From positions 1 through 64,000 of the forward strand of contig NZ_JAPSKV010000005.1 in assembly GCF_031181385.1 (NCBI RefSeq): DNA of 64,000 bases. Direction: 5' to 3'. Position numbers and translations under genes: made by a program. Source of the stretch: Fredinandcohnia onubensis. Its GTDB lineage: Bacteria > Bacillota > Bacilli > Bacillales > Bacillaceae_L. A model generated the notes under the pieces. It searched no databases, had not been told where the DNA came from, and saw only the letters and a list, made by a program, of their open reading frames with translations. Positions 8,755-18,118 of this stretch are shown piece by piece (the first letter of the stretch is position 1; every line of letters starts with the position of its first letter).

Positions 8755-8856
8755 ATGAGTGGAGAAAGACACGGAGGATATGGAGCAGGCTTTGCTTTGA
8801 TTGTTGTATTATTCATTCTATTGATCATTGTTGGAGCTGCTTATGTAGGTTACTAA
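8755..8856 (+). CDS. YjcZ-family sporulation miniprotein
   Basis: A 33-residue protein: a short Gly-rich head (GERHGGYGAG) followed by one hydrophobic helix ([18 protein letters not shown]). This is the YjcZ family, tiny membrane proteins expressed during sporulation in Bacillus; their role is unknown. The ribosome binding site TGGAGGTG is well placed. A paralog follows 51 bp downstream. Confidence 0.85.
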   Translation: MSGERHGGYGAGFALIVVLFILLIIVGAAYVGY

Positions 8857-8907
8857 TTCTTTAAGAAAATTAAAGGTTAATGATAAAATAGAAAGGGAGA
8901 TGTATAA

Positions 8908-9027
8908 ATGCACTGTGGATACGGATACGGTGGATATGGTTATGGCGGCTATGGTTTTCGCGGAAGCTTTGCGTTGATTGTTGTATTGTTCATTCTTCTA
9001 ATCATCGTCGGAGCTGCTTGGTTCTAA
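8908..9027 (+). CDS. YjcZ-family miniprotein, second copy
   Basis: A 39-residue protein: a Tyr/Gly-rich head made of [10 protein letters not shown]-like units, then the same hydrophobic helix as the upstream copy ([18 protein letters not shown]). The near-identical helix indicates tandem duplication of a YjcZ gene with divergence of the head. The ribosome binding site is GAAAGGGAGATG. Confidence 0.85.
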   Translation: MHCGYGYGGYGYGGYGFRGSFALIVVLFILLIIVGAAWF

Positions 9028-9056
9028 GATAACCAATTAACATTAACTCAAAGGAA

Positions 9057-9088
9057 GCCAGCAACTTAAAACAGTTGCTGGCTTTTTA
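9057..9088. terminator. Terminator after the YjcZ pair
   Basis: AGCCAGCAACT / AGTTGCTGGCT is an 11-bp stem with a TTTTT tail, placed between convergent genes. Confidence 0.85.
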
Positions 9089-9090
9089 CT

Positions 9091-9303
9091 TTACTCTCCT
9101 TCAAAGATATCCTGGAACTTCTTCATTTCTTTATCCACTTTAGGCTTCATATGATAAGGATTTTTCGGCTGAACCATATTTTCTGCATTCACATCAGATC
9201 TAATCCCTATTTTATTTCCTGCAGTATCATCATTGATAATACCTTCATAGCGTCCATCAAAATGAGGGTCCCGTTCATGATAATCGCGATCATTGTCTGG
9301 CAT
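9091..9303 (-). CDS. Hypothetical small hydrophilic protein
   Basis: A 70-residue charged protein (MPDNDRDYHERDPHFDGRYE..., ending KKFQDIFEGE). It has no membrane segment and no Cys. I do not recognise the family. The start at 9303 is set by AGGAGGT 7 nt upstream; the open frame continues upstream but without a ribosome binding site. It is convergent with the YjcZ pair. Confidence 0.65.
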   Translation of the reverse strand: MPDNDRDYHERDPHFDGRYEGIINDDTAGNKIGIRSDVNAENMVQPKNPYHMKPKVDKEMKKFQDIFEGE

Positions 9304-9414
9304 TTTTCTATACCTCCTCACCATTAACGTGGCGTGTTTTATCAAAAATATGTACTTTTTACACAATAATAAGGAACAATAAGAACAAGATTAATGAAAT
9401 GAGGAGAGATTGTA

Positions 9415-9606
9415 ATGGGTGCAATTGATCGCGAAGGCTATCGGTTTGAAACGGAATATAGTGTCATTAGTCAAAAAGGGGCAATTCATGTCTATCGGGA
9501 TGGTGAATTTATTAAGGAATTGTCTTTCGCTTTTAGAGGAGAGCAACCAGATCCGGCTTTAATAGAAAATGTAGTTGATGGTTTTTTTGAAACACACCCA
9601 GAATGA
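9415..9606 (+). CDS. YbxH-like (DUF5370) small protein
   Basis: A 63-residue protein resembling B. subtilis YbxH: an IDREGYRFETEYSV opening, GAIHVYRDGEFIKEL and a terminal VVDGFFETHP. Function is unknown; there are no membrane segments. The ribosome binding site is GAGGAGAG. ykwB follows 60 bp downstream and may be co-transcribed. Confidence 0.6.
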   Translation: MGAIDREGYRFETEYSVISQKGAIHVYRDGEFIKELSFAFRGEQPDPALIENVVDGFFETHPE

Positions 9607-9666
9607 GTATAGTTTTACTTCTCATCCATTTCAATGTAACGTACAATGTGGATGTGAGGTGATAAC

Positions 9667-10332
9667 ATGTATCGAAAAGAAATATTTGTGTTTGATGGAA
9701 ATACACCTAAAAAATGCGTAATTCGCAATTATCAAGAAAATGATTTTGACGACCTGATTCGTGTTCAACAAGAAAGTTTCCCTCCACCTTTTCCTTCTGA
9801 ATTATGGTGGAATAAGGAACAATTACATAACCATGTTTCACTTTTCCCTGAGGGTGCCCTATGTGTTGAAATTGACGGAAGAATTTGTGGTTCGATGACT
9901 GGATTAATTGTTCAATTTGACCCTAGTCATCCACAACATACGTGGGAGGAAATCACAGATAACGGATACATACGAAATCATACTGCAGATGGAAACACAT
10001 TATACATTGTTGATATTTGTGTGAGCCCGTCCTATCGAAAATTTGGCCTGGGGAAGTGGTTGATGCAATCGATGTATGAGGTTGTTGTACATTTAAAATT
10101 AGACCGATTATTAGGTGGCGGGCGAATTTCTGGATACTCTAAGTACTCTACAGATTTAAGTGCGGAAGAATATATTGAAAAAGTAATGTCAGGTGAACTA
10201 AAGGATCCCGTAATTACCTTTCTTCTTCGTTGTGGACGCAGTCCTGTCCAGCTTATTAAAAACTACCTCGAGGACGAGGAGTCCTGTAATTATGGATTGT
10301 TAATGGAATGGAAAAATCCCTTACAAATATGA
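9667..10332 (+). CDS. ykwB: GNAT acetyltransferase YkwB
   Basis: A 221-residue GCN5-type N-acetyltransferase. The acetyl-CoA loop is VDICVSPSYRKFGLGKWLM (Q/RxxGxG/A-like), preceded by the beta strand carrying ALCVEIDGRICGSMTG. The length and the GGGRISGYSKYS segment match B. subtilis YkwB. The substrate is unknown. It is convergent with ptsI, the same arrangement as in the conserved block except that spl and mcpC are absent. The ribosome binding site is TGAGGTGAT. Confidence 0.75.
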   Translation: MYRKEIFVFDGNTPKKCVIRNYQENDFDDLIRVQQESFPPPFPSELWWNKEQLHNHVSLFPEGALCVEIDGRICGSMTGLIVQFDPSHPQHTWEEITDNGYIRNHTADGNTLYIVDICVSPSYRKFGLGKWLMQSMYEVVVHLKLDRLLGGGRISGYSKYSTDLSAEEYIEKVMSGELKDPVITFLLRCGRSPVQLIKNYLEDEESCNYGLLMEWKNPLQI

Positions 10333-10370
10333 AAAAAACGAGTCTACATTAAAGTTAGACTCGTTTTTTT
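10333..10370. terminator. Bidirectional terminator of ykwB and ptsI
   Basis: AAAACGAGTCTA and TAGACTCGTTTT form a stem flanked by A- and T-runs. Confidence 0.85.
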
Positions 10371-10372
10371 CT

Positions 10373-12091
10373 CTAGTTCATATAGTTTGCTTTTACAAAT
10401 TCAACTACTTCTTCCGTTGTGCTCATAGAAAGAATCTTTTCTTTGAAGCTTGCGATTTCAACTTTAGAAAGCTTCTTGATCTGAGTTCTTGCAGGTAAGA
10501 TGGATGTTGCGCTCATACTGAATTCGTCTAGTCCTAATCCTAACAGAATTGGAATTGCAATTGTATCCCCGGCCATTTCTCCACACATGCCTGCCCACTT
10601 GCCTTCCTTATGAGCCGCTTCAATCACCATTGAAATGAGTCGTAAGATTGATGGAGAATATGGCTGATAAAGATATGAGACGCGCTCGTTCATACGGTCA
10701 GCAGCCATTGTATATTGAATTAAATCATTTGTGCCAATACTAAAGAAATCTACTTCTTTTGCAAATTGGTCAGCTAATACAGCAGTGGACGGAATCTCAA
10801 CCATTATTCCGATTTCAATTGTATCAGATACAGAAGTTCCACTCGCTACAAGCTTTTCTTTTTCATCAAGTAAAATTGCTTTAGCTTGTCTAAACTCATC
10901 AAGAGTTGCAATCATAGGGAACATAATTTTTAAGTTTCCATAAGTACTTGCACGAAGTAACGCACGTAATTGTGTACGGAAAATATCCTGTTCCTCTAAG
11001 CAAAGACGAATCGCTCTAAATCCTAAGAATGGATTTAATTCTTTCGGAAGATTTAAGTATGGAAGCTCTTTATCCCCACCTATATCAAGTGTACGAACGA
11101 CAACAGGCTTGCCTTCCATTTTTTCAAGAACTGTTTTATAGGATTCGAATTGCTCTTCCTCTGTAGGAAGTTGGTCACGGCCCATATAAAGGAACTCTGT
11201 ACGATACAGTCCAATTGCTTCTCCGCCATTTTCGAGAACTCCCTTTACATCTTCTGGAGTTCCGATATTTGCGGCAAGTTCTACATGCTCTCCGTCACTT
11301 GTAACCGTTTTTTCATTTTTAAGTTTAGCCCATTCAGCTTTCTGTGCTTCATATTGCTCTTTCTTTTGACGGTACTGAGCTAAAACATCCTCAGATGGAT
11401 TAACAATGACAGCACCATCAAGTCCATCAACAATAACCATTACCCCATTTTCAATATCAGAAGTAACCGTTTTTGTTCCAACTACTGCTGGAATCTCCAT
11501 GGAACGAGCCATAATCGCAGAGTGTGAAGTACGGCCTCCAATATCAGTGGTAAAGCCTTTTACATAATTTCTATTTAATTGAGCTGTGTCTGAAGGAGTC
11601 AAATCTTCCGCAATAATGATGACTTCTTCTGAAATCATACTTGGATTAGAGATGGTCACACCTAGTAGATGAGCCAAAACACGTTTTGTTACATCACGAA
11701 TATCAGAAGCTCGTTCTGCCATATATTCATTGTCCATTCCTTCGAACATGGTAATGAACATATTCGCTACTTCCTGTAACGCAAATTCTGCATTCACATT
11801 TTCAGAGTTTATTTTATCTTTAATAGGATTAAGGAGTTCCGGATCACTTAAAACAAGAAGATGGGCCGAAAAGATTGCCGCTTTGTCTTCCCCTAGTTCA
11901 ACATTTGCTCGATTCTTAATCGCTTCTAATTCTTCTTTTGATTGATTAACTGCTTCTTCAAAACGCTTAATTTCGGCATCCTTGTCGCTAATAGTTTGTT
12001 TTTCAACGGTTAAATCTGGATGCTCTAAACGAAAGCTTTTCGCGATTGCGATACCTGCTGAAGCAGCAATTCCTTTAATCATTTCAGACAT
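10373..12091 (-). CDS. ptsI: PTS enzyme I
   Basis: A 572-residue PEP-protein phosphotransferase. It takes phosphate from PEP onto its active-site His (about His190, in [12 protein letters not shown]) and passes it to HPr. Further signatures are the PEP-binding GLYRTEFLY, the RTLDIGGDK loop, [10 protein letters not shown] and the active-site Cys in [10 protein letters not shown]. The start overlaps the ptsH stop (TAATG), so the two genes are translationally coupled. The terminator is at 10333-10370. Confidence 0.97.
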   Translation of the reverse strand: MSEMIKGIAASAGIAIAKSFRLEHPDLTVEKQTISDKDAEIKRFEEAVNQSKEELEAIKNRANVELGEDKAAIFSAHLLVLSDPELLNPIKDKINSENVNAEFALQEVANMFITMFEGMDNEYMAERASDIRDVTKRVLAHLLGVTISNPSMISEEVIIIAEDLTPSDTAQLNRNYVKGFTTDIGGRTSHSAIMARSMEIPAVVGTKTVTSDIENGVMVIVDGLDGAVIVNPSEDVLAQYRQKKEQYEAQKAEWAKLKNEKTVTSDGEHVELAANIGTPEDVKGVLENGGEAIGLYRTEFLYMGRDQLPTEEEQFESYKTVLEKMEGKPVVVRTLDIGGDKELPYLNLPKELNPFLGFRAIRLCLEEQDIFRTQLRALLRASTYGNLKIMFPMIATLDEFRQAKAILLDEKEKLVASGTSVSDTIEIGIMVEIPSTAVLADQFAKEVDFFSIGTNDLIQYTMAADRMNERVSYLYQPYSPSILRLISMVIEAAHKEGKWAGMCGEMAGDTIAIPILLGLGLDEFSMSATSILPARTQIKKLSKVEIASFKEKILSMSTTEEVVEFVKANYMN

Positions 12092-12357
12092 TATTCACCA
12101 AGTCCTTCATTTGCCATAATTTCTGTCAAGTTAGCGATTACTTCTTCTTCGTCCGAACCTTCTGCAACAATCTTTACCTCTGCACCTTGTCCAATTCCAA
12201 GAGACATAACACCCATAATTGACTTAAGATTTACGGACTTTCCGTTATATTCTAATTGAATATCTGAGTTATATTTACTAGCAGCCTGTACCAAAACTGT
12301 TGCTGGACGTGCATGAATTCCTGATTCACTTGTGATTTTAAATGTTTTTTCTGCCAT
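12091..12357 (-). CDS. ptsH: HPr phosphocarrier protein
   Basis: An 88-residue HPr. His15 in SGIHARPAT accepts phosphate from enzyme I. Ser46 in [11 protein letters not shown] is the HPr kinase site used with CcpA in carbon catabolite repression. It is first in the ptsHI operon and is preceded by a GlcT-type antiterminator/terminator leader, which is unusual because in B. subtilis ptsHI follows ptsG directly and shares its leader. Confidence 0.97.
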   Translation of the reverse strand: MAEKTFKITSESGIHARPATVLVQAASKYNSDIQLEYNGKSVNLKSIMGVMSLGIGQGAEVKIVAEGSDEEEVIANLTEIMANEGLGE

Positions 12358-12460
12358 GTTTATTTCCCCTTTTCACTTATTTTAAAAATAATTACTTGTA
12401 GTATTTGTTCGTTTCCGGTAGATATGTAAAGAAAGAGTATTATTGTGTTCACTAAATGCA

Positions 12461-12568
12461 ATAAATAAAGGCATGAGAAAGACGATAAAACCTATGCAAA
12501 AAATGTGATTCTTTGCCTATAGCTTTTACCACTACTTTACTCATGCCTGATCGAATCAGTAACACGTA
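12461..12568 (-). promoter_or_regulatory. GlcT RAT antiterminator and terminator upstream of ptsHI
   Basis: On the minus strand 12566-12539 reads GTGTTACTGATTCGATCAGG followed by CATGAGT, the GlcT/LicT-type ribonucleic antiterminator. Its 3' part (GGCATGAG) is also the 5' arm of a terminator whose 3' arm (CTCATGCC then TTTATTTAT) lies at 12482-12461. Binding by GlcT would block the terminator and allow ptsHI transcription when glucose is present. The 28-bp RAT is identical to the one before ptsG. Confidence 0.85.
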
Positions 12569-12860
12569 ATACATTACAAATATGTAAATTTTAGATTTTG
12601 ATTTGGTTAAATGCTCTTACCTTTTATACCTAACCTTTTACACGAAAAAGTATAGCATAGGAATAGAACTTATTTCAACAGAAAGGCAAATAATCGTTTT
12701 AAAACGAAAATTGAGAAAGTTTTTCATTTACAATAACTTATTATTCGAAGCTACTATTCTTTACAAACAGCGCATTTAAAGATTACAATCCTTAAAGGTA
12801 GTCATGTATAATAAGCAAATATTGTATTTTATCTACATAATAAAGTTGGAGGTGCTTAAA
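12569..12860. other. Gene-free stretch upstream of the ptsHI leader
   Basis: AT-rich DNA between the divergent ptsH leader and the HAD gene, expected to hold both promoters. I could not place -35/-10 boxes with confidence. No ORF with a ribosome binding site is seen. Confidence 0.4.
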
Positions 12861-13658
12861 TTGATCAAACTAATCGTTAGTGATTTAGATGGAACACTAC
12901 TGCGGGAAGACAATTCTGTAAATCCTGAAGATACTAAAGCATTAACCAAGGCCACACAAGATGGACTTCAAATTAGCATCGCCACGGGTCGGATGGATAC
13001 TGAGATAAAAGAAGTATTAAAATCGATTGGGCAAAACTTCCATCGAATTAGCCAAAATGGGGCATTTGCATCAACCTTAGATGATCGGTCCATTTTTTCT
13101 CGTACCTTCACAACCGAAATAGCAGAAACAATCTATAATAAAGTATTGAACCCGAAATTCGTAACGATTGTCTGTAGCTATGACACGAATTACACCCATG
13201 AAAATAATGAGTATGTTGAGGGTGTTCAAAAAAGAATGTTCCATCCTATCATCATTGATCCAGAAATAAGTACGAAGTTTAGAGAAATTAAACCATCAAA
13301 GATTACTCTGATTGGTTTCGAAAACGATATTGTAGAGACGTACAAAACACTTTCTAATGGTTATTCAGATGAAATTGATTTGTTCATTTCCGAGAAACAT
13401 GTTTTAGATATTATGCCAAAGCAAATTAGCAAAGGGAATGCAATAATAAAACTTCTCGAGGATCTTTCTTTAAAACCAGAGGAAATCGCATGTATTGGGG
13501 ATTCATTTAATGATATTCCGATGTTCCGCTTAACTCCTTACAGTTTTGTGATGGAGACTGCACATGACGAAGTGAAAAAAGAAGCAAAATTCGTTGTTCA
13601 ATCTGTTGCCGAAGCAGTTGAAATGATTTTAAAAGAAAATAGTAAACAAAGTGTTTAA
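12861..13658 (+). CDS. Cof-type HAD phosphatase
   Basis: A 265-residue haloacid-dehalogenase hydrolase. Motif I is SDLDGTLL with both catalytic Asp, motif II is the Thr/Ser in ISIATGR, the Lys is in ISKGNAI and motif IV is CIGDSFNDIPMF. The C2-type cap marks the Cof/YkrA group, which usually dephosphorylates sugar phosphates or cofactors. The substrate cannot be fixed. The start is a TTG at 12861 with TTGGAGGTG 8 nt upstream. It is first of the genes interposed between ptsHI and ptsG. Confidence 0.85.
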   Translation: MIKLIVSDLDGTLLREDNSVNPEDTKALTKATQDGLQISIATGRMDTEIKEVLKSIGQNFHRISQNGAFASTLDDRSIFSRTFTTEIAETIYNKVLNPKFVTIVCSYDTNYTHENNEYVEGVQKRMFHPIIIDPEISTKFREIKPSKITLIGFENDIVETYKTLSNGYSDEIDLFISEKHVLDIMPKQISKGNAIIKLLEDLSLKPEEIACIGDSFNDIPMFRLTPYSFVMETAHDEVKKEAKFVVQSVAEAVEMILKENSKQSV

Positions 13659-13660
13659 GT

Positions 13661-13688
13661 AGACTCGAAGAAATTCGAGTCTTTTTTG
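13661..13688 (+). terminator. Intrinsic terminator
   Basis: AGACTCGAA / TTCGAGTCT with a GAAA loop and TTTTT tail, after the HAD gene. Confidence 0.85.
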
Positions 13689-13759
13689 TGTAATAAAAGA
13701 ATGCATCTAACCAAAAACTAAACAAAATCAATTGCACTGATTTGTTGGAGGAAGAAGAG

Positions 13760-14527
13760 ATGCCTTATATAAGATGTACGAACCAGACCCAAATCTATTA
13801 TGAAAGCCATGGTAAGGGAAAACCAATTGTTTTCATTCACCCTCCTGGCATGGGACATGTAACCTTCAAATTGCAACAACCCCTTTCAAAAAAGTTTCAA
13901 ATCATTACATTTGATCTACGTGGAAATGGGAATAGTGATCCAGGAAATGAGGATATCACCATTTCACTATTAGCAAATGATATTCTGCAACTGATAGATC
14001 AACTAGCATTCGAAAAAGTTGTCGTATGTGGTTATTCAAATGGCGGATCCATTGCATTAGAATTTGCCCTTTCCAATCCCGAACGTGTTGAAGGGATTAT
14101 ATTAATTGGTGGTTTTTCGGAAGTGAACACATTTTTATTACGGTCAGAATTTAAGCTTGGAATTTCCACCGTTAGAATGAATGGATTATCTGTTTTAGCA
14201 AAGGTATTAGGGAAGGCACATGGTACAACAAAAGAATATAAAAAGGAAATTGAACAATATGTAAAAAAAGCAAATGTAGATGTTCTCTATCAAATGTACG
14301 TAAGAGGACTCGAATATAATTGTTCACATCGATTAAAAGATATAAAAGTCCCTGTTCTATTAGTTGATGGTTCCTTCGATTTCTACATGCACTCCTATCA
14401 ACGTTTTTTAGAGAGGGAAATTCCAACTGCAGAGAGAGTCTTTGTTAATAAAGCTAGACATCAAGTACCGACGAGACATGCACATACATTCAATCAATTA
14501 ATTGAAACATTCATGGAAAAACTATAA
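13760..14527 (+). CDS. Alpha/beta hydrolase
   Basis: A 255-residue alpha/beta-hydrolase fold protein. The oxyanion segment is FIHPPGMG, the nucleophile elbow GYSNGG carries the Ser, the acid is probably Asp in VLLVDGSFDF and the His lies in NKARHQVPTRH. The substrate is unknown (esterase or peroxidase-like). ATG 13760 has TTGGAGGAAG upstream, preferred over the ATG-less extension. It is followed at 75 bp by a Lys-rich miniprotein on the same strand. Confidence 0.82.
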   Translation: MPYIRCTNQTQIYYESHGKGKPIVFIHPPGMGHVTFKLQQPLSKKFQIITFDLRGNGNSDPGNEDITISLLANDILQLIDQLAFEKVVVCGYSNGGSIALEFALSNPERVEGIILIGGFSEVNTFLLRSEFKLGISTVRMNGLSVLAKVLGKAHGTTKEYKKEIEQYVKKANVDVLYQMYVRGLEYNCSHRLKDIKVPVLLVDGSFDFYMHSYQRFLEREIPTAERVFVNKARHQVPTRHAHTFNQLIETFMEKL

Positions 14528-14602
14528 AAGTTCGTTCATTTTATACCGTAAGATAACACATAATAATAATCGAACAAAAATTTCAATAAGGGGGTCAACA
14601 TA

Positions 14603-14728
14603 ATGGCTAAAAAAGGAAGACAAAATAAGGTAAGCCAAGAAGTGGCAAACCCAACTGTTTCTCATAACGAAGAGTTTGGCGAAGAAATTGGCGGAACACC
14701 CAAAAAACAGAAAAAGAAGAAAAAATAA
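14603..14728 (+). CDS. Lys-rich miniprotein, possibly SASP-like
   Basis: A 41-residue protein (MAKKGRQNKVSQEV..., then HNEEFGEEIGG and a poly-Lys tail). The ribosome binding site AAGGGGG is 9 nt before ATG and a terminator follows. The EEFGEE core resembles the small protein at 7398-7580 and, weakly, gamma-type SASP. Both are probably spore-expressed basic peptides. It is too short for a firm call. Confidence 0.5.
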   Translation: MAKKGRQNKVSQEVANPTVSHNEEFGEEIGGTPKKQKKKKK

Positions 14729-14740
14729 GCAACATGAAAA

Positions 14741-14770
14741 AAGAACCTGGACAGCCAGGTTCTTCTTCTT
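14741..14770. terminator. Bidirectional terminator
   Basis: AAGAACCTGG / CCAGGTTCTT with a 4-nt loop lies between the miniprotein gene and the convergent DUF4129 gene. Confidence 0.8.
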
Positions 14771-14773
14771 TCA

Positions 14774-15988
14774 TTACAACTTCTTTAACGATATAATTTT
14801 CTCTTTTACGTTCTGGACGATCACCTCACAAGCCTTGTTTTCCTCATCGGTTAATACTTCATCCCCATAACGTACCCTTTCATAGTGTTCAACAAGTCGA
14901 GAGTCAAGGAAATGGTTTCTTCCTAACCATTCTGATACACTTTCATGATGGTATCGTCCAAATCCATGCTTTGCTGAGAGCAACTCAAGTTCAAGGATAA
15001 GCTTTCGTACTTTTACTTGTGGTGTCTGTCGTTTTGGACGACTCCATTTTGCAGTCGGGCTTGTAACCCCCTCTGTAATCGTTGCATATTGGTATACGTC
15101 ACCAACCACAGCAACTTCTTTTACAAATCTCTTTTTTGCTAATAAGAAAAGAATCACTGCTAATAGGAGTAGACCAAGAAAAGATAAATAAAACCAAATA
15201 TCAAAGTTGCCGATCAACTCATAGATTGGATTTTTCTTTTCTGTTTCTTCCCAGTTCAGAGTTCCCACACTTTCACCCTGAGAACCTCTATAGGAATCGA
15301 TATTTTCGACTGCATTAAAAAGTGGCTTTGAAACCCAATAAAATCCAGTTCCAATAATGGATGTAATCAAAGACAACCCCTTAACAAGAACAATTGGAAA
15401 AATAATCGCGACACCAATAGCACCCACAAACAAGCCACTAAACAGCCCGACAATGGACCAGGAGTTCTGTTTTGTAGCGATTGTTTTCTTCACGAGTGAA
15501 CTTGTACTTACACTGTTTAGTATTTTTCCAATCATAAAGAAAAGCAATTGAGTCACAAGTAAATATAAGATAAGTTCACTGTGGATATACCCTTGGACCT
15601 TTGCAGCAAAATAAGTTAACCCACCAAATAGTAAACTACCATTTAAAATCATAGCTTCCGTCAGCTTAGGATTCTTGTGGTAATGGATAATGATTCGATA
15701 ACAAACAACAGCTGCAATCACAATGCTTTGACCAAACGATAGCCCTATTTCACTGCTAACCAGAGCAAGCAATGGAACGATTAACATAATGAAAAAATAC
15801 GGGGTATTTGATTTCATCAGTGATAACAGGAATGCAATGGTGACTGCTCCGACGCCTGTAAGAAACAGAAATGGTATAATGGGTGGCAAATAGTCTGTGT
15901 GAATATAGAACAACATTAGTAAAATATAGAGAAGGATCATCTCCATTACGTATTGATACGACTGCAATAAAGACTGACTAAATCGCAT
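14774..15988 (-). CDS. DUF4129-type membrane protein of MoxR operon
   Basis: A 404-residue membrane protein: about six helices in residues 15-215, another near 270-290, then a cytosolic C-terminal domain (about 325-400: VRKLILELELLSAKHGFGR..., YERVRYGDEVLTDEE) of the DUF4129 type. In B. subtilis YebA and many relatives a transglutaminase-like domain sits between helix bundle and DUF4129. Here no Cys-His-Asp transglutaminase core is visible, so it would be a non-catalytic version. It overlaps the upstream DUF58 gene by 11 bp. Confidence 0.75.
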   Translation of the reverse strand: MRFSQSLLQSYQYVMEMILLYILLMLFYIHTDYLPPIIPFLFLTGVGAVTIAFLLSLMKSNTPYFFIMLIVPLLALVSSEIGLSFGQSIVIAAVVCYRIIIHYHKNPKLTEAMILNGSLLFGGLTYFAAKVQGYIHSELILYLLVTQLLFFMIGKILNSVSTSSLVKKTIATKQNSWSIVGLFSGLFVGAIGVAIIFPIVLVKGLSLITSIIGTGFYWVSKPLFNAVENIDSYRGSQGESVGTLNWEETEKKNPIYELIGNFDIWFYLSFLGLLLLAVILFLLAKKRFVKEVAVVGDVYQYATITEGVTSPTAKWSRPKRQTPQVKVRKLILELELLSAKHGFGRYHHESVSEWLGRNHFLDSRLVEHYERVRYGDEVLTDEENKACEVIVQNVKEKIISLKKL

Positions 15989-17168
15989 GGGAATTCCCCC
16001 TCCTCATTGCCAAGGATGCCTTCTGTAAAAAGATGGAGTCATTATTCTCAATTAGTTTAAAACAATCGACACCTTTTCTTGCAAACTTACTGAGGATCAG
16101 TTCCTCATTCTCTTCTATCTCACCTAACACAATGACGTAAGGTGAAAGTTGTTGCTGTCTTTCGATAGCGTGAATCATAAAATGAAATGGTATTGTTACA
16201 CTATGCTTACTGAGGCGAGCAATTAATTCCAGCGCTTTCGCTAAATGTTCCTTTCCATTTCCTACTGGTAGGTGGATAAAAGGGGTTCTCCCTGCCCTTC
16301 TGACATTTACATACACTTCAAATGGAATGTTTTTTAACGTTGCTGCTTCAAGCATATACGTTAACCCGCTTAAATACTCTTCTAGTTTTCGTTCGCGCAC
16401 ATTAATGATAATAGTCCAAGAGAATTGAGCAGTTTTATCATAAATCTTCGTTTGTAATTGATTCGTACGAGCACTCGCTTTCCAATGCACCCGGTTAAAT
16501 GGATCTGTTGGCACATAACCTCTCGTTCCGATTATTTGTGTCTTGTCTTCCAAAAATGAACTCCGAATTGGGTACTCTCCTTGATTTTTCGGAACAATTT
16601 TTTCAATTCCTCCAACCGTTTCCGGGGAAGAATAAATAATCGTTTCAAAGGCAACCGGTTTTGTATATTGAAGATATGCCTCACCAAAGCCAAATAAATG
16701 AGGAATTCTTAGCTCGAGCGTACGGATTTTCGCAACTCCCCTTTGCTTCCCTTCAAAAGGCAGCATTGTGGTTTGAGCCTGTCTTCCTATTAGATTAAGT
16801 GGTAGTGATAGTTCGATTTGTTCAGTCTCTAGTATTTTTCTTTCATTCTGAAATCCTATAACGTGATCCACAGTTAGCCGAATTTGGCCATTTATGATTG
16901 GTAAACGACCTTCTTGCTTTAATGTTAGTGAAAAATCACCATCTTCCCCTTTAAAGAGCTTTACGGTTTCTTTATCGATCGAAACGTTGATTTTATTTCC
17001 TACATGCTTTAAATAATATTTATTCACAAATACATATAAAAGAAACAATACCCCCACAAAAAGAAGCAAAAACACCTGTGAAAGAATCCCTACAAGTATA
17101 AAAACAGAAGAAAGAAAAGACATATACGACAATTCATTTCCAATGGATATTTGCCGTTTCCAGTCCAT
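15978..17168 (-). CDS. DUF58 domain protein
   Basis: A 396-residue protein with two N-terminal membrane helices (about 15-50) and a C-terminal DUF58 domain. The domain signature DPFNRVHWKASARTNQLQ is clear at about 222-240, followed by a von Willebrand A-like fold. DUF58 proteins are constant partners of MoxR ATPases and resemble B. subtilis YeaD. Function is unknown. Its start codon overlaps the moxR stop, and the downstream gene overlaps its own end, so the three are one operon. Confidence 0.85.
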   Translation of the reverse strand: MDWKRQISIGNELSYMSFLSSVFILVGILSQVFLLLFVGVLFLLYVFVNKYYLKHVGNKINVSIDKETVKLFKGEDGDFSLTLKQEGRLPIINGQIRLTVDHVIGFQNERKILETEQIELSLPLNLIGRQAQTTMLPFEGKQRGVAKIRTLELRIPHLFGFGEAYLQYTKPVAFETIIYSSPETVGGIEKIVPKNQGEYPIRSSFLEDKTQIIGTRGYVPTDPFNRVHWKASARTNQLQTKIYDKTAQFSWTIIINVRERKLEEYLSGLTYMLEAATLKNIPFEVYVNVRRAGRTPFIHLPVGNGKEHLAKALELIARLSKHSVTIPFHFMIHAIERQQQLSPYVIVLGEIEENEELILSKFARKGVDCFKLIENNDSIFLQKASLAMRRGNSHAI

Positions 17169-18118
17169 TACTTCACTGCTCCAGCTTCCACCGGGACAGA
17201 AACCGTTGATAGCAGTTCATGTATAACCTGGCGATTCATTTTCTTAAGTGACCCCTCCATCGTAAGCACTAAGCGATGAGAAATAACATAAGGAGCCATA
17301 TATTTAATATCCTCTGGGGTTACAAACATACGCCCATCCAAATATGCTTTTCCTTGAGCAGCCTTCATAAGTGCTAGAGTCCCCCTTGGACTGACTCCAA
17401 CTTCAACATCAGTATGCTTTCTTGTTGCGTGTACGATTCTAAGTAAATAGTCTTCTACTTCATCGGAAAGCTTCACATGCTCGACCTCAGCTTGCATCGA
17501 CATAATCTCTTCTCTTGTAAGGACCTCCAAAATTTCCTCAATTGGGTTATTTTGACGATAGGTTCTCATAATTTGCTTTTCCTCTTCAAAGCTCGGATAG
17601 CCTAGATCAATTTGGACAAAGAAACGGTCCATTTGCGCCTCTGGCAATGGAAAAGTTCCCTGTTGTGACTCAATTGGGTTTTGAGTTGCGATTACTACAA
17701 ACGGTGTTGGAAGTTTTAAAGTTTCTCCATCGATCGTTACCTGACGCTCCTCCATGACTTCAAGCAAACTTGATTGAGTCCTAGGAGTTGCACGGTTAAT
17801 TTCATCGGCTAATAGAATATTAGTCATTACCGGACCTGGGCGCAGCTGAAATTCCTGCTCTTTCGGATTAAAAAATTGGATCCCAGATATATCACTAGGT
17901 AACACGTCCGGTGTAAATTGAATGCGCTTAAAATTACCACTAATAGACTTTGCAAAACTCTTCGCAAGCATCGTTTTTCCCGTACCAGGTACACTTTCTA
18001 GTAAAATATGACCTTTATTAATCAGGGAATTTAGAACAAGTTCAATCACCTCGTCTTTTCCGATGATAACTTTTCCAATATTCTCTTTGATTTTTAGAAC
18101 ATTCTCTTTTGCAGACAT
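17168..18118 (-). CDS. MoxR-family AAA ATPase
   Basis: A 316-residue AAA+ ATPase. Walker A is VPGTGKTMLAK (about 43-53), Walker B is ILLADEINR, sensor 1 lies in VIATQNPIE and sensor 2 in VSPRGTLALMKAA. MoxR proteins act as chaperone-like ATPases activating VWA-domain partners, here the DUF58 protein. Closest named relative is B. subtilis YeaC. The ribosome binding site is AGGGGGC. It is first in the operon MoxR-DUF58-DUF4129. Confidence 0.92.
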   Translation of the reverse strand: MSAKENVLKIKENIGKVIIGKDEVIELVLNSLINKGHILLESVPGTGKTMLAKSFAKSISGNFKRIQFTPDVLPSDISGIQFFNPKEQEFQLRPGPVMTNILLADEINRATPRTQSSLLEVMEERQVTIDGETLKLPTPFVVIATQNPIESQQGTFPLPEAQMDRFFVQIDLGYPSFEEEKQIMRTYRQNNPIEEILEVLTREEIMSMQAEVEHVKLSDEVEDYLLRIVHATRKHTDVEVGVSPRGTLALMKAAQGKAYLDGRMFVTPEDIKYMAPYVISHRLVLTMEGSLKKMNRQVIHELLSTVSVPVEAGAVK

